Below are positions 8,876-16,994 of a stretch of 36,494 nt of DNA, piece after piece. The notes under the pieces are model-generated. The model saw nothing but the letters and a program-made list of their open reading frames with translations. It had not been told where the DNA came from and did no database searches. The DNA is from Gammaproteobacteria bacterium (GTDB lineage Bacteria; Pseudomonadota; Gammaproteobacteria; Eutrophobiales; Eutrophobiaceae). The DNA is taken from the NCBI GenBank assembly GCA_028819495.1, contig JAPPLI010000034.1, forward strand, positions 1-36,494. The letters run 5' to 3'. Both the position numbers and the translations under genes were made by a program. The number at the start of each line of letters is the position of its first letter. Positions within the stretch are counted from its first letter, which is position 1.

Positions 8876-8941
8876 GGAATCCAGTGAAAACACATTCCTT
8901 ATGAGGAGTTTTGTCTACTGGATTCCTGCATTCGCAGGAAT
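8876..8941. repeat. Palindromic intergenic repeat element (REP/MITE-like), possible terminator
   Basis: Ten-base inverted ends ggaatccagt (8876-8885) and actggattcc (8917-8926) are perfect complements. Nested at the right, attcctgc (8922-8929) and gcaggaat (8934-8941) form an eight-base stem with a four-base loop. Elements ending in cctgc-n-gcagg-aatgac are common dispersed repeats in Proteobacteria. It lies ten bases after the methyltransferase stop and just before the 3' end of bioA, so it could end both transcripts, although there is no strong T-run. Confidence 0.6.
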
Positions 8942-8981
8942 GACGAACGAGAGGTGATGACTGGATATGAGGCGGGGCCAT

Positions 8982-10274
8982 TTATGTCGTTGCGTATAGT
9001 TTACCCGCGACGTGATAAATCGCACTCGTCAATCGGGTCAGATCTTCGGCGCCTATGATGTAAGGCGGCATAATATAAATAAGCCTGCCAAACGGCCTGA
9101 TCCAGACTCCCTGTTCTACAAACCAGTGCGGAACCTTGTGCATGTCCACGGGCCGGTCAACCTCCACCACGCCGATGGCGCCCAGCACTCTCACATCCGA
9201 TACGTTATCCAGTTCCCGGCACGGGGTAAGTTCAATCTCAAGCTGGTTCTGTATGTTGTTCACCCGCTCCTGCCAGCCTGTCTGCTCCAGCAGGCGGATA
9301 CTGGCCAATGCCACCGAACAGGCCAGCGGGTTGCCCATAAAAGTGGGGCCGTGCATGAATACCCCCTCGCCTCCTGCCGAGATGGTGCCGGCAACCTTTT
9401 CTGATGTCAGTGTAGCCGCCAGGGTCATGTAACCGCCGGTCAATGCCTTGCCCAGGCACATGATGTCGGGCGCGACGCGGCTGTGTTCGCAGGCGAACAG
9501 TTTGCCGGTCCTGCCGAACCCGGTAGCGATCTCGTCGAAAATCAGCAGCAGGTCGAACCGGTTGCAGATTTCCCTCAGATTGTTCAGGTACTCAGGAGAG
9601 TAGAACCACATGCCTCCTGCTCCCTGAACCACAGGCTCCAGGATTACCGCGGCAATTTCGTCATGGTGATCTTCTGCCAGTGCTTCCAGGGACTTTATAT
9701 CATCGGCCTGCCATTCCTCTTCGAAGCGGATACGGGGACTGTCGGCGAAGTAATGGCCCGGCAACACATCCTTGAACAGTGAGTGCATGCCCGTCACGGG
9801 GTCGCAAACTGCCATGGCGCCGAACGTATCGCCATGATAGCCCTGGCGTATAGTCAGCAGCTTTTGTTTGCCGGGGCGCCCTTTGGCTGCCCAGTACTGG
9901 ATTGCCATCTTGATGGCAACTTCCACGGAGACGGAACCGGAATCGGCAAAGAACACTGTCTGCAGTTCACGCGGGGTGATGTCCGCCAGCTTCTGCGCCA
10001 GCCTGACCGCCGGCTCATGGGTCAGGCCGCCGAACATGACGTGGGCCATATCCTTCAGTTGTGTGGTGACGGCTTTATTTAACGCCGGATGATTGTAACC
10101 GTGAATGGCGCACCACCAGGATGCCATGCCGTCGATCAACTCGCGGCCGTCCTCAAGCGTGAACCTTACTCCGCTGGCTGAAACAACCGGAAACACAGGC
10201 GGTGGGTCCACCATGGAGGTATAGGGGTGCCAGAGCAGCGACCGATCAGCTTCAATCAGGGTTTTGTAATCCAT
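8982..10274 (-). CDS. bioA: Adenosylmethionine-8-amino-7-oxononanoate aminotransferase (BioA)
   Basis: The protein has 430 residues, the usual BioA length. BioA uses pyridoxal phosphate to move an amino group from S-adenosylmethionine to 7-keto-8-aminopelargonate, making diaminopelargonate for biotin synthesis. It begins [12 protein letters not shown], a BioA hallmark, and has [16 protein letters not shown] at residues 48-63, the SGS phosphate-binding element at 112-114, [13 protein letters not shown] near 245-257, and the probable PLP lysine K276 in [10 protein letters not shown]. No other biotin genes lie in the window, so bioA is detached from a bioFCD cluster here. A weak AGG lies just before the start. 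Confidence 0.95.
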   Translation of the reverse strand: MDYKTLIEADRSLLWHPYTSMVDPPPVFPVVSASGVRFTLEDGRELIDGMASWWCAIHGYNHPALNKAVTTQLKDMAHVMFGGLTHEPAVRLAQKLADITPRELQTVFFADSGSVSVEVAIKMAIQYWAAKGRPGKQKLLTIRQGYHGDTFGAMAVCDPVTGMHSLFKDVLPGHYFADSPRIRFEEEWQADDIKSLEALAEDHHDEIAAVILEPVVQGAGGMWFYSPEYLNNLREICNRFDLLLIFDEIATGFGRTGKLFACEHSRVAPDIMCLGKALTGGYMTLAATLTSEKVAGTISAGGEGVFMHGPTFMGNPLACSVALASIRLLEQTGWQERVNNIQNQLEIELTPCRELDNVSDVRVLGAIGVVEVDRPVDMHKVPHWFVEQGVWIRPFGRLIYIMPPYIIGAEDLTRLTSAIYHVAGKLYATT

Positions 10275-10331
10275 TGCCTGAGTATACGCTGCAGGCCAAC
10301 ATCAGGAAAAGGTGCGTGAAAAACGCCCGGG

Positions 10332-10739
10332 TCACACGAAGCGACTAGTCGGGCACGCAGCTTTCACTATTACAGAAGGGATATCAGGACTTTCAGGATT
10401 TACCGTTATTTTCTGCCGGCCCGGATTGATCACCAGATCCATATCTTCCATGGGAATGGAACCCAGGAGGACATTATCACCCAGGACCAACGCACCAGTG
10501 AAGCAAGACCTGCTCCCGAACTTTACCCGCACAGGCCCGACATAAGCTACAGACACCTGTTTTCCTTCCGCGGTAGTCACTTCCCTTTTTTCCAATTCCG
10601 TCAAATCCAATTGAATGGCAACACGCTCCGGAATACAAAGCGTTATTGCTCCCGTATCAACCAGAGCATTTACTTTAAGTGGCGCCAACCCACCGTTTAC
10701 CGGATTTGACAAATCTACTTCCGTGTATATTAACCCCAT
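10332..10739 (-). CDS. Retropepsin-like aspartic protease (clan AA)
   Basis: The protein has 135 residues and carries the ALVDTGA motif of retropepsin-like aspartyl proteases (DTG at about residues 28-30). A second hydrophobic strand, GALVLGDNVLLGSIPMEDMDL, fits the flap and C-terminal part of a single-lobe enzyme that would work as a dimer. No signal peptide is seen, so it is probably cytoplasmic. Short clan AA proteins of this type are widespread in bacteria and mostly uncharacterised. It lies between bioA and a gamma-glutamyltransferase on the same strand, with gaps of 57 and 79 bases; a shared function is not evident. Confidence 0.82.
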   Translation of the reverse strand: MGLIYTEVDLSNPVNGGLAPLKVNALVDTGAITLCIPERVAIQLDLTELEKREVTTAEGKQVSVAYVGPVRVKFGSRSCFTGALVLGDNVLLGSIPMEDMDLVINPGRQKITVNPESPDIPSVIVKAACPTSRFV

Positions 10740-10818
10740 AGTGTCCTCCGTCTTGATAGAAGCGAAATGAGCAGTTCTTACCGGATATTATATTGATACT
10801 TGTTCCGACAAACAAATG

Positions 10819-12459
10819 TTAATAACCCGCCGCCTGCCCGTCCCTGCGGGATTCCGAGGCGCCGTGATAGACACCGTTGCCGCCCCTCATGATGCACTGG
10901 TATCCCCCGAAAGCGTCCGACCCGCGCTGGATATGGTGCCCGCGCTTGGCCAGTTCCTTTACCACCTGGTCGGGAAATCCCACTTCCAGCAGCACTACTC
11001 CTCCGTCCGTGAGGTGCTCATTCACGTCCGCGGTCGGTTCCGTTGAACCGTCATGGCGCCAGCGCGGCGCATCTCCGGCCAACTGCACGTCCATGCCGAA
11101 ATCGATGATATTGGTCAATACCTGCACCTGGCCCTGGGGTTGCATATCGCCGCCCACAACACCGAAGCTCATGAAAGGTTGGTCGTCTTTCATCACAAAG
11201 GCGGGAATGATCGTGTGGAACGGCCGCTTGCCCGGCACATAGGCGTTGGCATGGGATTGATCCATGGAAAACAGCAAACCGCGGTTCTGCAGGACAAAAC
11301 CCGTCTCCGGAATGACGATACCGGAGCCGAAAAAATGATAGTTGCTCTGGATCAGCGACACCATGTTGCCGTCGCCATCGGCAGTGGTTAAATAAATGGT
11401 ATCGCCGTTCCGTAATATCCTTGCACCGGACCTGACATCGAGCGCAGCGTCATTGCCAACCAGGGCGCGCCTTTGTTTATTGTATTGCGGACGGAGCAGC
11501 GCTGTTGTGGGCGGCCTGGAATAATCCGGATCGGCATAGAATTTTGCCCGGTCTTCAAACACCAGTTTCTTCGCTTCCAGCATCAGGTGCAGGCGATCCA
11601 CGCTCATGAAGCCCATGGACGCGAGGTCATCATCCCCGAGCATCTGCAACATCTGCAACACGGCGATGCCCTGCCCGCTGGGCGGCAGTTCGAACACGTC
11701 GTATCCCCGGTAGTTTACGGATACCGGCGTAACCCAGTCGGAGCGGTGCGACTCCAGGTCACTGTGATCAATGTAGCCGCCGTTTTCTTTCATGAAAGCG
11801 GCGATCCGGTCCGCGATTTCTCCCCGGTAAAATGCCTTGTCGCCGGCATCGGCAATCAACCGGTAGGAACGGGCCAGGTCCCTGTTGACAAAAACATCGC
11901 CGGCAGCCGGCGCCCTGCCGTTCGGCGCATAGAGTGAGCGGAATGCCCCCGGTACGTCGGGCGGCATCGCCGCCACGCCCTGCCATTCTCCCGCTATTAC
12001 GGGAGAGACGGGGAAGCCATTTTCGGCGTAGCTGATGGCCGGCGCCAGCAGGTCCGGGAAATCCAGCCTGCCGAACCTCTCATGCAGGGTCGTCCAGCCA
12101 TGCACGGCGCCGGGTACGGACACCGACAGGATGCTGTCTTCAGGAATGCGGCGCGCGCCGAGCGCGCGCAGCCGCCCGGCCAATTCCCCGTAATCCAGTG
12201 ATCGGGGGGAGCGCCCACTGGCGTTCAGGCCGTGCAGTTGCCGTTCCTTTGCGTCCCAGACGATAGCGAACAGGTCGCCCCCCAGGCCGCACATATGGGG
12301 TTCCATCAGTCCCAGCGCCGCATTGGCAGCGATGGCTGCATCCAACGCGCTGCCGCCTTTTTTCAGTATGCTCAAACCGACGTCCGTGGCGATGGGTTGG
12401 CTGGTTGCGACCATGCCGTTGCCGACGATTACCGCAGAACGATTACGTTTAATATTCAT
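10819..12459 (-). CDS. Gamma-glutamyltransferase family protein, cytoplasmic type
   Basis: The protein has 546 residues. Gamma-glutamyltransferases cut and transfer gamma-glutamyl groups, after cleaving themselves before a threonine that becomes the nucleophile. The N-terminal half has VATSQPIATDVGLSIL and GGSALDAAIAAN, then MCGLGGD. The expected self-cleavage site is at T354 in NGDTIYLTTADGDGN, aligned to the TTHYS motif of E. coli GGT. The C-terminal part has FGVVGGDMQPQGQVQ, typical of the YwrD-like subgroup. No signal peptide is present, which separates it from the exported relative at 14546. The start at 12459 has no obvious ribosome-binding site. Its 5' side faces the short-repeat array at 12491-12620. 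Confidence 0.9.
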   Translation of the reverse strand: MNIKRNRSAVIVGNGMVATSQPIATDVGLSILKKGGSALDAAIAANAALGLMEPHMCGLGGDLFAIVWDAKERQLHGLNASGRSPRSLDYGELAGRLRALGARRIPEDSILSVSVPGAVHGWTTLHERFGRLDFPDLLAPAISYAENGFPVSPVIAGEWQGVAAMPPDVPGAFRSLYAPNGRAPAAGDVFVNRDLARSYRLIADAGDKAFYRGEIADRIAAFMKENGGYIDHSDLESHRSDWVTPVSVNYRGYDVFELPPSGQGIAVLQMLQMLGDDDLASMGFMSVDRLHLMLEAKKLVFEDRAKFYADPDYSRPPTTALLRPQYNKQRRALVGNDAALDVRSGARILRNGDTIYLTTADGDGNMVSLIQSNYHFFGSGIVIPETGFVLQNRGLLFSMDQSHANAYVPGKRPFHTIIPAFVMKDDQPFMSFGVVGGDMQPQGQVQVLTNIIDFGMDVQLAGDAPRWRHDGSTEPTADVNEHLTDGGVVLLEVGFPDQVVKELAKRGHHIQRGSDAFGGYQCIMRGGNGVYHGASESRRDGQAAGY

Positions 12460-12490
12460 AACCGTAGATCATAACAATTCCAGCAATTAC

Positions 12491-12620
12491 AGGACACCCA
12501 TATAAATTTTGTGGGCACCCATAATTCAGGACATCCATAAAAAAACATGGGTGTCCTGATTTAAAAGCGCGGAAATTTATGGGTGTCCTGTTTTTTGTTT
12601 CATGGGTGTCCTGATTTAAA
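12491..12620. repeat. Array of short GGGTGTCCTG repeats in both orientations
   Basis: Six copies or near-copies lie in 130 bases. Three are in minus orientation: 12491-12502 (aggacacccata), a degenerate gggcacccata at 12513, and aggacatccataa from 12528. Three are in plus orientation: 12546-12565, 12578-12590 and 12601-12620, of which the first and last are identical (catgggtgtcctgatttaaa). The two orientations face each other, so the region can fold into long hairpins. Such clusters resemble REP/BIME arrays mobilised by RAYT transposases, or the edges of a lost element; no transposase gene is nearby. Confidence 0.75.
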
Positions 12621-12678
12621 GGGCTTGCCAGTTGTCCGGTTATTTATGAAGATGTTGCAGATTTATCGGAATGGGCAG

Positions 12679-13596
12679 ATGAGTGACTACATCATAAAGG
12701 CCGGGAACCTGAAGAAATCCTTTAACGGCGAATTTGTCGTTAAGGGTATAGATTTACAGGTGCCGTTCGGCGGTTGTTTCGGTCTGCTTGGACCCAACGG
12801 CGCGGGCAAGACTACCACGCTGAGAATGATCCTCGGCCAGTCCCCCCTGTCCGAGGGCAACCTGGAGGTACTTGGACTGGATGTGCCGACCCATGCCTCC
12901 CGGATACGCAGGGACATCGGCGTGGTGCCGCAACTGGACAATCTCGACCCGGATTTCACCGTCATGGAAAACCTGAAAGTCTATGCCGGGTTTTTCAACC
13001 TCAAGGGGGGCGGTTTGCAGGAACGGATTGGCGAGTTGCTGAAGTTCGTCGAGTTGAGTGAAAAAGCGAATGTCCGCATCAATCAACTGTCGGGAGGGAT
13101 GAAACGCCGCCTCAGCATCGCCCGCGCCCTGGTGAACAATCCCAGGTTACTGGTCCTTGATGAGCCGACTACCGGGCTCGACCCCCAGGTCAGGCACCTG
13201 ATCTGGGGCAGGCTGCGGGAATTGAAGCAATCCGGCACGACCCTGTTGCTGACCACGCATTTCATGGAAGAGGCGGAACGCCTGTGTGACGACATCGTTA
13301 TCATGGACCACGGCGTCATTCTCAGCCGGGGGCATCCGAAACAGTTAATCAAACAGCATGTCGAGCCCGAGGTTGTGGAAATTCACGGCGAAATGGATGC
13401 GCTGCCGGGCATCCTGACCGAGCATGACATACACCGGGTGGAGATAGTGGGAGAGACGATTTACTATTTCACCAACGCTCCCGATGACATAATCCGGCGC
13501 GTGGAAAACAAGCCGGATGTGCACTACCTGCATCGTCCCGCCAATCTCGAAGACGTGTTCCTGCGCCTAACCGGCCGGGAGTTGAGGGAGGCCTGA
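12679..13596 (+). CDS. ABC transporter ATP-binding protein, NodI/DrrA type
   Basis: The protein has 305 residues from the ATG at 12679. It is the ATPase of an ABC-2 exporter, with Walker A GPNGAGKT at residues 38-45, the signature LSGGM at 137-141, Walker B LLVLDEP near 157-163, the D-loop, and the H-loop in LLLTTHFMEEAERL. The C-terminal domain ending LEDVFLRLTGREL is typical of NodI and DrrA-like exporters. I chose the internal ATG because the longer reading from a GTG at 12583 begins inside the repeat array and adds 32 residues absent from the family. The stop overlaps the permease start (TGATG), so the two are coupled. The homologues export lipo-oligosaccharides or drugs; the substrate here is unknown. 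Confidence 0.9.
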   Translation: MSDYIIKAGNLKKSFNGEFVVKGIDLQVPFGGCFGLLGPNGAGKTTTLRMILGQSPLSEGNLEVLGLDVPTHASRIRRDIGVVPQLDNLDPDFTVMENLKVYAGFFNLKGGGLQERIGELLKFVELSEKANVRINQLSGGMKRRLSIARALVNNPRLLVLDEPTTGLDPQVRHLIWGRLRELKQSGTTLLLTTHFMEEAERLCDDIVIMDHGVILSRGHPKQLIKQHVEPEVVEIHGEMDALPGILTEHDIHRVEIVGETIYYFTNAPDDIIRRVENKPDVHYLHRPANLEDVFLRLTGRELREA

Positions 13597-14375
13597 TGCT
13601 GGACTGGCGAATGCCGCGGATGCGGCGCGGCATGATCCACGTCTGGCGCCGCAACCTGCTGGTGTGGCGGAAACTGCTGGTGCCCAGCCTGTTGCTGAAC
13701 TTCGGCGAACCGTTTTTATACCTGCTGGGACTGGGTCTGGGACTGGGGAGGTTCGTCGGCGAACTGGGCGGATTGCCGTACCTGACTTTCCTCGCCAGCG
13801 GCCTCATCGCTTCCTCCTCCATGAACACGGCCACTTTCGAAGGCCTGTTTTCAGTCTATACGCGCATGGTGCCGCAGCAGACCTATGAAGGCATGCTGGC
13901 CACGCCGCTGGAAGTCGATGACATCGTCGCCGGCGAGATGCTGTGGTGCGCGACCAAGGGGTTATTCAGCAGTTCGGCCATCCTGCTGGTTTCCTTCCTG
14001 CTCGGCGCGATCACGCACTGGCAGGCGCTGTTGTGTATTCCGCTGTTTTTCCTGACGGGGTTGTGTTTTGCCGGACCGGCCATCCTGGTCGCCTCGTTCT
14101 CCCGCTCCTATGATTTCTTCAATTACTACGTCACCCTGGTGCTGACACCGATGTTCATCTTCTGCGGCGTCTTCTACCCCGTGACTTCCCTGCCTGGTTT
14201 CGCCCAGTCCCTGGTGCAGGTGTTGCCTCTGAGTCATGCGATCGCCGTAATCCGGCCGCTGGCTACGGGGCAGGAACCAACCCAGGTCATTACTCACCTG
14301 AGCGTGCTGCTGGCGTTTGCCTTGGTCAGTTTTTACTGGGCAACGGTGCTGGTGCGCAGACGCCTGGTTCAGTAA
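13596..14375 (+). CDS. ABC-2 type permease, NodJ family
   Basis: The protein has 259 residues, about the length of NodJ. It has roughly six hydrophobic segments, beginning with an N-terminal WRRNLLVWRKLLVPSLLLNF stretch and the family-like LGLGLGLGRFVGELGGLPYL, then SSSMNTATFEGLFSVYTRM, and LTPMFIFCGVFYPVTSLP before the last segments. It would form the inner-membrane channel partnered with the ATPase whose stop codon it overlaps. NodIJ-type pairs outside rhizobia are common in Gammaproteobacteria, so nodulation is not implied. A 170-base gap separates it from the exported gamma-glutamyltransferase downstream on the same strand. Confidence 0.9.
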   Translation: MLDWRMPRMRRGMIHVWRRNLLVWRKLLVPSLLLNFGEPFLYLLGLGLGLGRFVGELGGLPYLTFLASGLIASSSMNTATFEGLFSVYTRMVPQQTYEGMLATPLEVDDIVAGEMLWCATKGLFSSSAILLVSFLLGAITHWQALLCIPLFFLTGLCFAGPAILVASFSRSYDFFNYYVTLVLTPMFIFCGVFYPVTSLPGFAQSLVQVLPLSHAIAVIRPLATGQEPTQVITHLSVLLAFALVSFYWATVLVRRRLVQ

Positions 14376-14545
14376 TCGAGCGTACCCCGCTTCAACGCGC
14401 AACGGCTGGACAGTCTCAACGCCAGCCGGTCCCGGGTTCTGAGTAGCGGGCTATTGATGATTGTAGTAATCTGGGCAAACCGGCGCGATTTCAGGCGAGA
14501 TGATGCGCAGGGCGCGGCTGCATTTACAACGATAGGAGTGACGCG

Positions 14546-16432
14546 GTGAGACAACCACGCTATATTCATTTGAACCTGCATATACAGGTCTTGCTTGTAA
14601 TCATCGCAATCCTTGCCTTGTCATCAGGATCTGTTTTCGCCCGAACACAAAAACCCGTACTCCATGGCCAACACTGGGTAGCGGTTACCGGTAAACCGCT
14701 GGCCGCAACAAGCGGCGCCATGATATTTCAACAGGGCGGCAATGCTGTTGATGCCGCCATGGCCATGCTGGCAACCACCTGCACCATGTGGGATGGACTT
14801 TCATGGGGCGGTGAAACCCAGGCCCTTATTTATGATCCGGAACGGAAAAAGATTTTTGGTATCAACGCCCTTGGCGCCGCCCCCAGCGGCGCCACTGCCT
14901 CCTATTTTAAAGACAGGGGCTACCAGTATCCGCCCGACAAAGGTCCGCTTGCGGCGGTAACACCCGGTACGCCCGGTGGACTGATGACCATGCTCGCAGA
15001 ATGGGGACGCCTGTCGCTTGCCGAAGTGCTGGCGCCGGCTATAGAGATGGCAGATGGTTATCCGGCAGAACACTACCTCGCCGAGCGTGTAAATAAATTT
15101 GCCGCTGATATCGGCAAGTGGCCCGCATCGCGCACTGTTTTTTTCACCCATCCGAAGGATAAGGACAACCCGGCCCCGCGACCCGGCGAAATTTTCCGCC
15201 AGGCTGACCTGGCAACCACCTTGCGCAAACTGGTAAAGACCGAGGCCGAGGCCCTGGCCGCCGGCAAGGACCGTAAGCAGGCAATCTACGCCGCCTACGA
15301 TCGTTTCTACCGTGGCGACATCGCCAGGGAGATAGTAACCGGTAACCGCAGGATGGGCGGCCTGTTCACCATGGAAGATCTCGACAGGTGGCAGGTTTAT
15401 ATCGAAGAACCGGTAACAACCCGTTACAAGGGTATTGATGTCTATAAACTGACTACCTGGGTACAGGGGCCGGTATTACTGCAAGCCCTTAACATACTTG
15501 AAAACGCGGACCTGCCCGGTATGGGTTATAACAGCGCGCAATATATCCATACTCTTTACCAGGCGATGAATCTGGCTTTTGCCGATCGTGATTTTTATTA
15601 CGGCGATCCCTATTTTGAACCTGAAGAACCGATCAAGGGTTTGCTTTCCAAAAAATATGCGAAACAACGGTTTGAGCAAATAAACCGGGAAAGGAATGAT
15701 GCTGGCGCAGGCCCCGGTGATCCCTACCCTTTCCAGGGAGAGGAAAATCCTTATAAACAATATATCGAACGCTGGCACGAAAGAAAACGCACGGGTGACG
15801 ATGATCATGCGGCGCTTATTGATGAGTTTCACCGGGAACAGGCATTTTTGTCCGGCACGACATCCATACAGGCCGCCGACGCCGATGGCTGGGTAATTTC
15901 AATCACTCCGAGCGGTGGCTGGATACCGGCGGTCATCGCCGGCAGGAGCGGCATCGGTCTGTCACAACGTATGCAGAGTTTTGTACTGGACCCGGGCGAG
16001 AATCCTTTTAATGTAGCAGAGCCCGGGAAACGGCCCCGGGCAACCCTGACGCCGGGTATCGCCATGAAAGACGGCCTGCCCTGGCTCGCTTTCTCCGTGC
16101 AGGGCGGCGATACGCAGGACCAGAACCTGTTACAGTTTTTTCTCAACATGGTGGAATGGAAAATGAACCCGCAGGAGGCCGCGGAAGCCGCCAACATAAA
16201 CAGTTTTCAGATGCGCGGTTCTTTCATGGATCATCCTTCCGAACCGGGCAAGATGTGGATACGCAAGGATGTACCGGCCTGGGTACGCGATCGGCTGTCG
16301 GACATGGGTTATACCCTCGAACTGAAAGAAAGAACGTCAGGCCCCATCACCGCCATCTGGTTTGACCGCGAACACGGCAGTATGTGGGGCGCGGCAAGTA
16401 ATTATGGCGATGACTACGGGATTGCCTGGTGA
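14546..16432 (+). CDS. Exported gamma-glutamyltransferase
   Basis: The protein has 628 residues. It starts at a GTG seven bases after AGGAG (14534-14538). The N-terminus has a signal peptide, with hydrophobic core VLLVIIAILALSSGSVFA at about 15-32, so the enzyme should act in the periplasm. GGT features are GGNAVDAAMAML near 64-75, the probable self-cleavage nucleophile T438 in SGTTSIQAADADGW, and FSVQGGDTQDQNLLQF in the small subunit. Periplasmic GGTs degrade glutathione or other gamma-glutamyl compounds. It is only distantly similar to the cytoplasmic relative at 10819-12459. An insertion around residues 385-430, rich in charged residues, precedes the cleavage site. The link to the upstream ABC exporter is by position only. 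Confidence 0.9.
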   Translation: MRQPRYIHLNLHIQVLLVIIAILALSSGSVFARTQKPVLHGQHWVAVTGKPLAATSGAMIFQQGGNAVDAAMAMLATTCTMWDGLSWGGETQALIYDPERKKIFGINALGAAPSGATASYFKDRGYQYPPDKGPLAAVTPGTPGGLMTMLAEWGRLSLAEVLAPAIEMADGYPAEHYLAERVNKFAADIGKWPASRTVFFTHPKDKDNPAPRPGEIFRQADLATTLRKLVKTEAEALAAGKDRKQAIYAAYDRFYRGDIAREIVTGNRRMGGLFTMEDLDRWQVYIEEPVTTRYKGIDVYKLTTWVQGPVLLQALNILENADLPGMGYNSAQYIHTLYQAMNLAFADRDFYYGDPYFEPEEPIKGLLSKKYAKQRFEQINRERNDAGAGPGDPYPFQGEENPYKQYIERWHERKRTGDDDHAALIDEFHREQAFLSGTTSIQAADADGWVISITPSGGWIPAVIAGRSGIGLSQRMQSFVLDPGENPFNVAEPGKRPRATLTPGIAMKDGLPWLAFSVQGGDTQDQNLLQFFLNMVEWKMNPQEAAEAANINSFQMRGSFMDHPSEPGKMWIRKDVPAWVRDRLSDMGYTLELKERTSGPITAIWFDREHGSMWGAASNYGDDYGIAW

Positions 16433-16470
16433 ACGCGGTATCAGTATCTATCCCAGCGATACTATGTGAC

Positions 16471-16959
16471 TCACAACGGATACACGATTGCTGAGGGAGC
16501 GTGGAAGGTATCTGCTATAACCAACTTTTCCTGAAACCTGGGTTTGCCATCCTGTATCAGAATGACGTCACGATATTCCCCTGCATTCAGACACTCAAAT
16601 TTACCTTCGAAATTCGTCTGTACAACGAGAAAATTGGAACGAACATTGAAGCTGTCATTATCATGTTCGCTGATTTTAATATTGCTTATGACATGTCGAT
16701 AATAGTGCTTGTTATACGTATTAATATGACGTAGGGAGGTTACCCGATCACGCATCATCCCTTGACTGGTATAGTACATCCAATAGCCGCCGTCCATGCC
16801 GGCCTCAATGTTTTCCCTGGATTGAATAAAATACTTTCCACTCTCCAGAAACAGTTCCGGCCATTTCTCAAGCTCATCACTGTCGAGACAGTCTGCGTAA
16901 TCATCCAGAAGAGTGCAAATCAGCCGCTCTATCGAGTCGTTGTTATCCGGCGAGTCCAT
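16471..16959 (-). CDS. Aromatic-ring-hydroxylating dioxygenase beta subunit
   Basis: The protein has 162 residues, the usual size for this cone-shaped, non-catalytic subunit of Rieske dioxygenases (NTF2/SnoaL fold). Recognisable elements are LLDDYADCLDSDELEKWPELF near residues 18-38, YFIQSREN, a RHINTYNKHYYRHVISN stretch and the C-terminal GKPRFQEKLVIADTF. It lies 35 bases after the alpha subunit gene on the same strand and surely forms the oxygenase with it. Neither a ferredoxin nor a reductase gene follows. Confidence 0.88.
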   Translation of the reverse strand: MDSPDNNDSIERLICTLLDDYADCLDSDELEKWPELFLESGKYFIQSRENIEAGMDGGYWMYYTSQGMMRDRVTSLRHINTYNKHYYRHVISNIKISEHDNDSFNVRSNFLVVQTNFEGKFECLNAGEYRDVILIQDGKPRFQEKLVIADTFHAPSAIVYPL

Positions 16960-16994
16960 AGGATTAGAGATGGCGTAGACCTGGCCTGCACGGA

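Noticed and set aside
12491..12620. CRISPR array
   Set aside because: Copies face both ways, spacing is irregular, and no cas genes are present.
12583..12678. Upstream extension of the ABC ATPase from a GTG at 12583
   Set aside because: It begins inside the short-repeat array and adds 32 residues not found in NodI-type proteins; the ATG at 12679 gives the normal length.
13596..14375. True nodulation exporter
   Set aside because: No nod biosynthesis genes or rhizobial context; NodIJ-type pairs are common in free-living Gammaproteobacteria.
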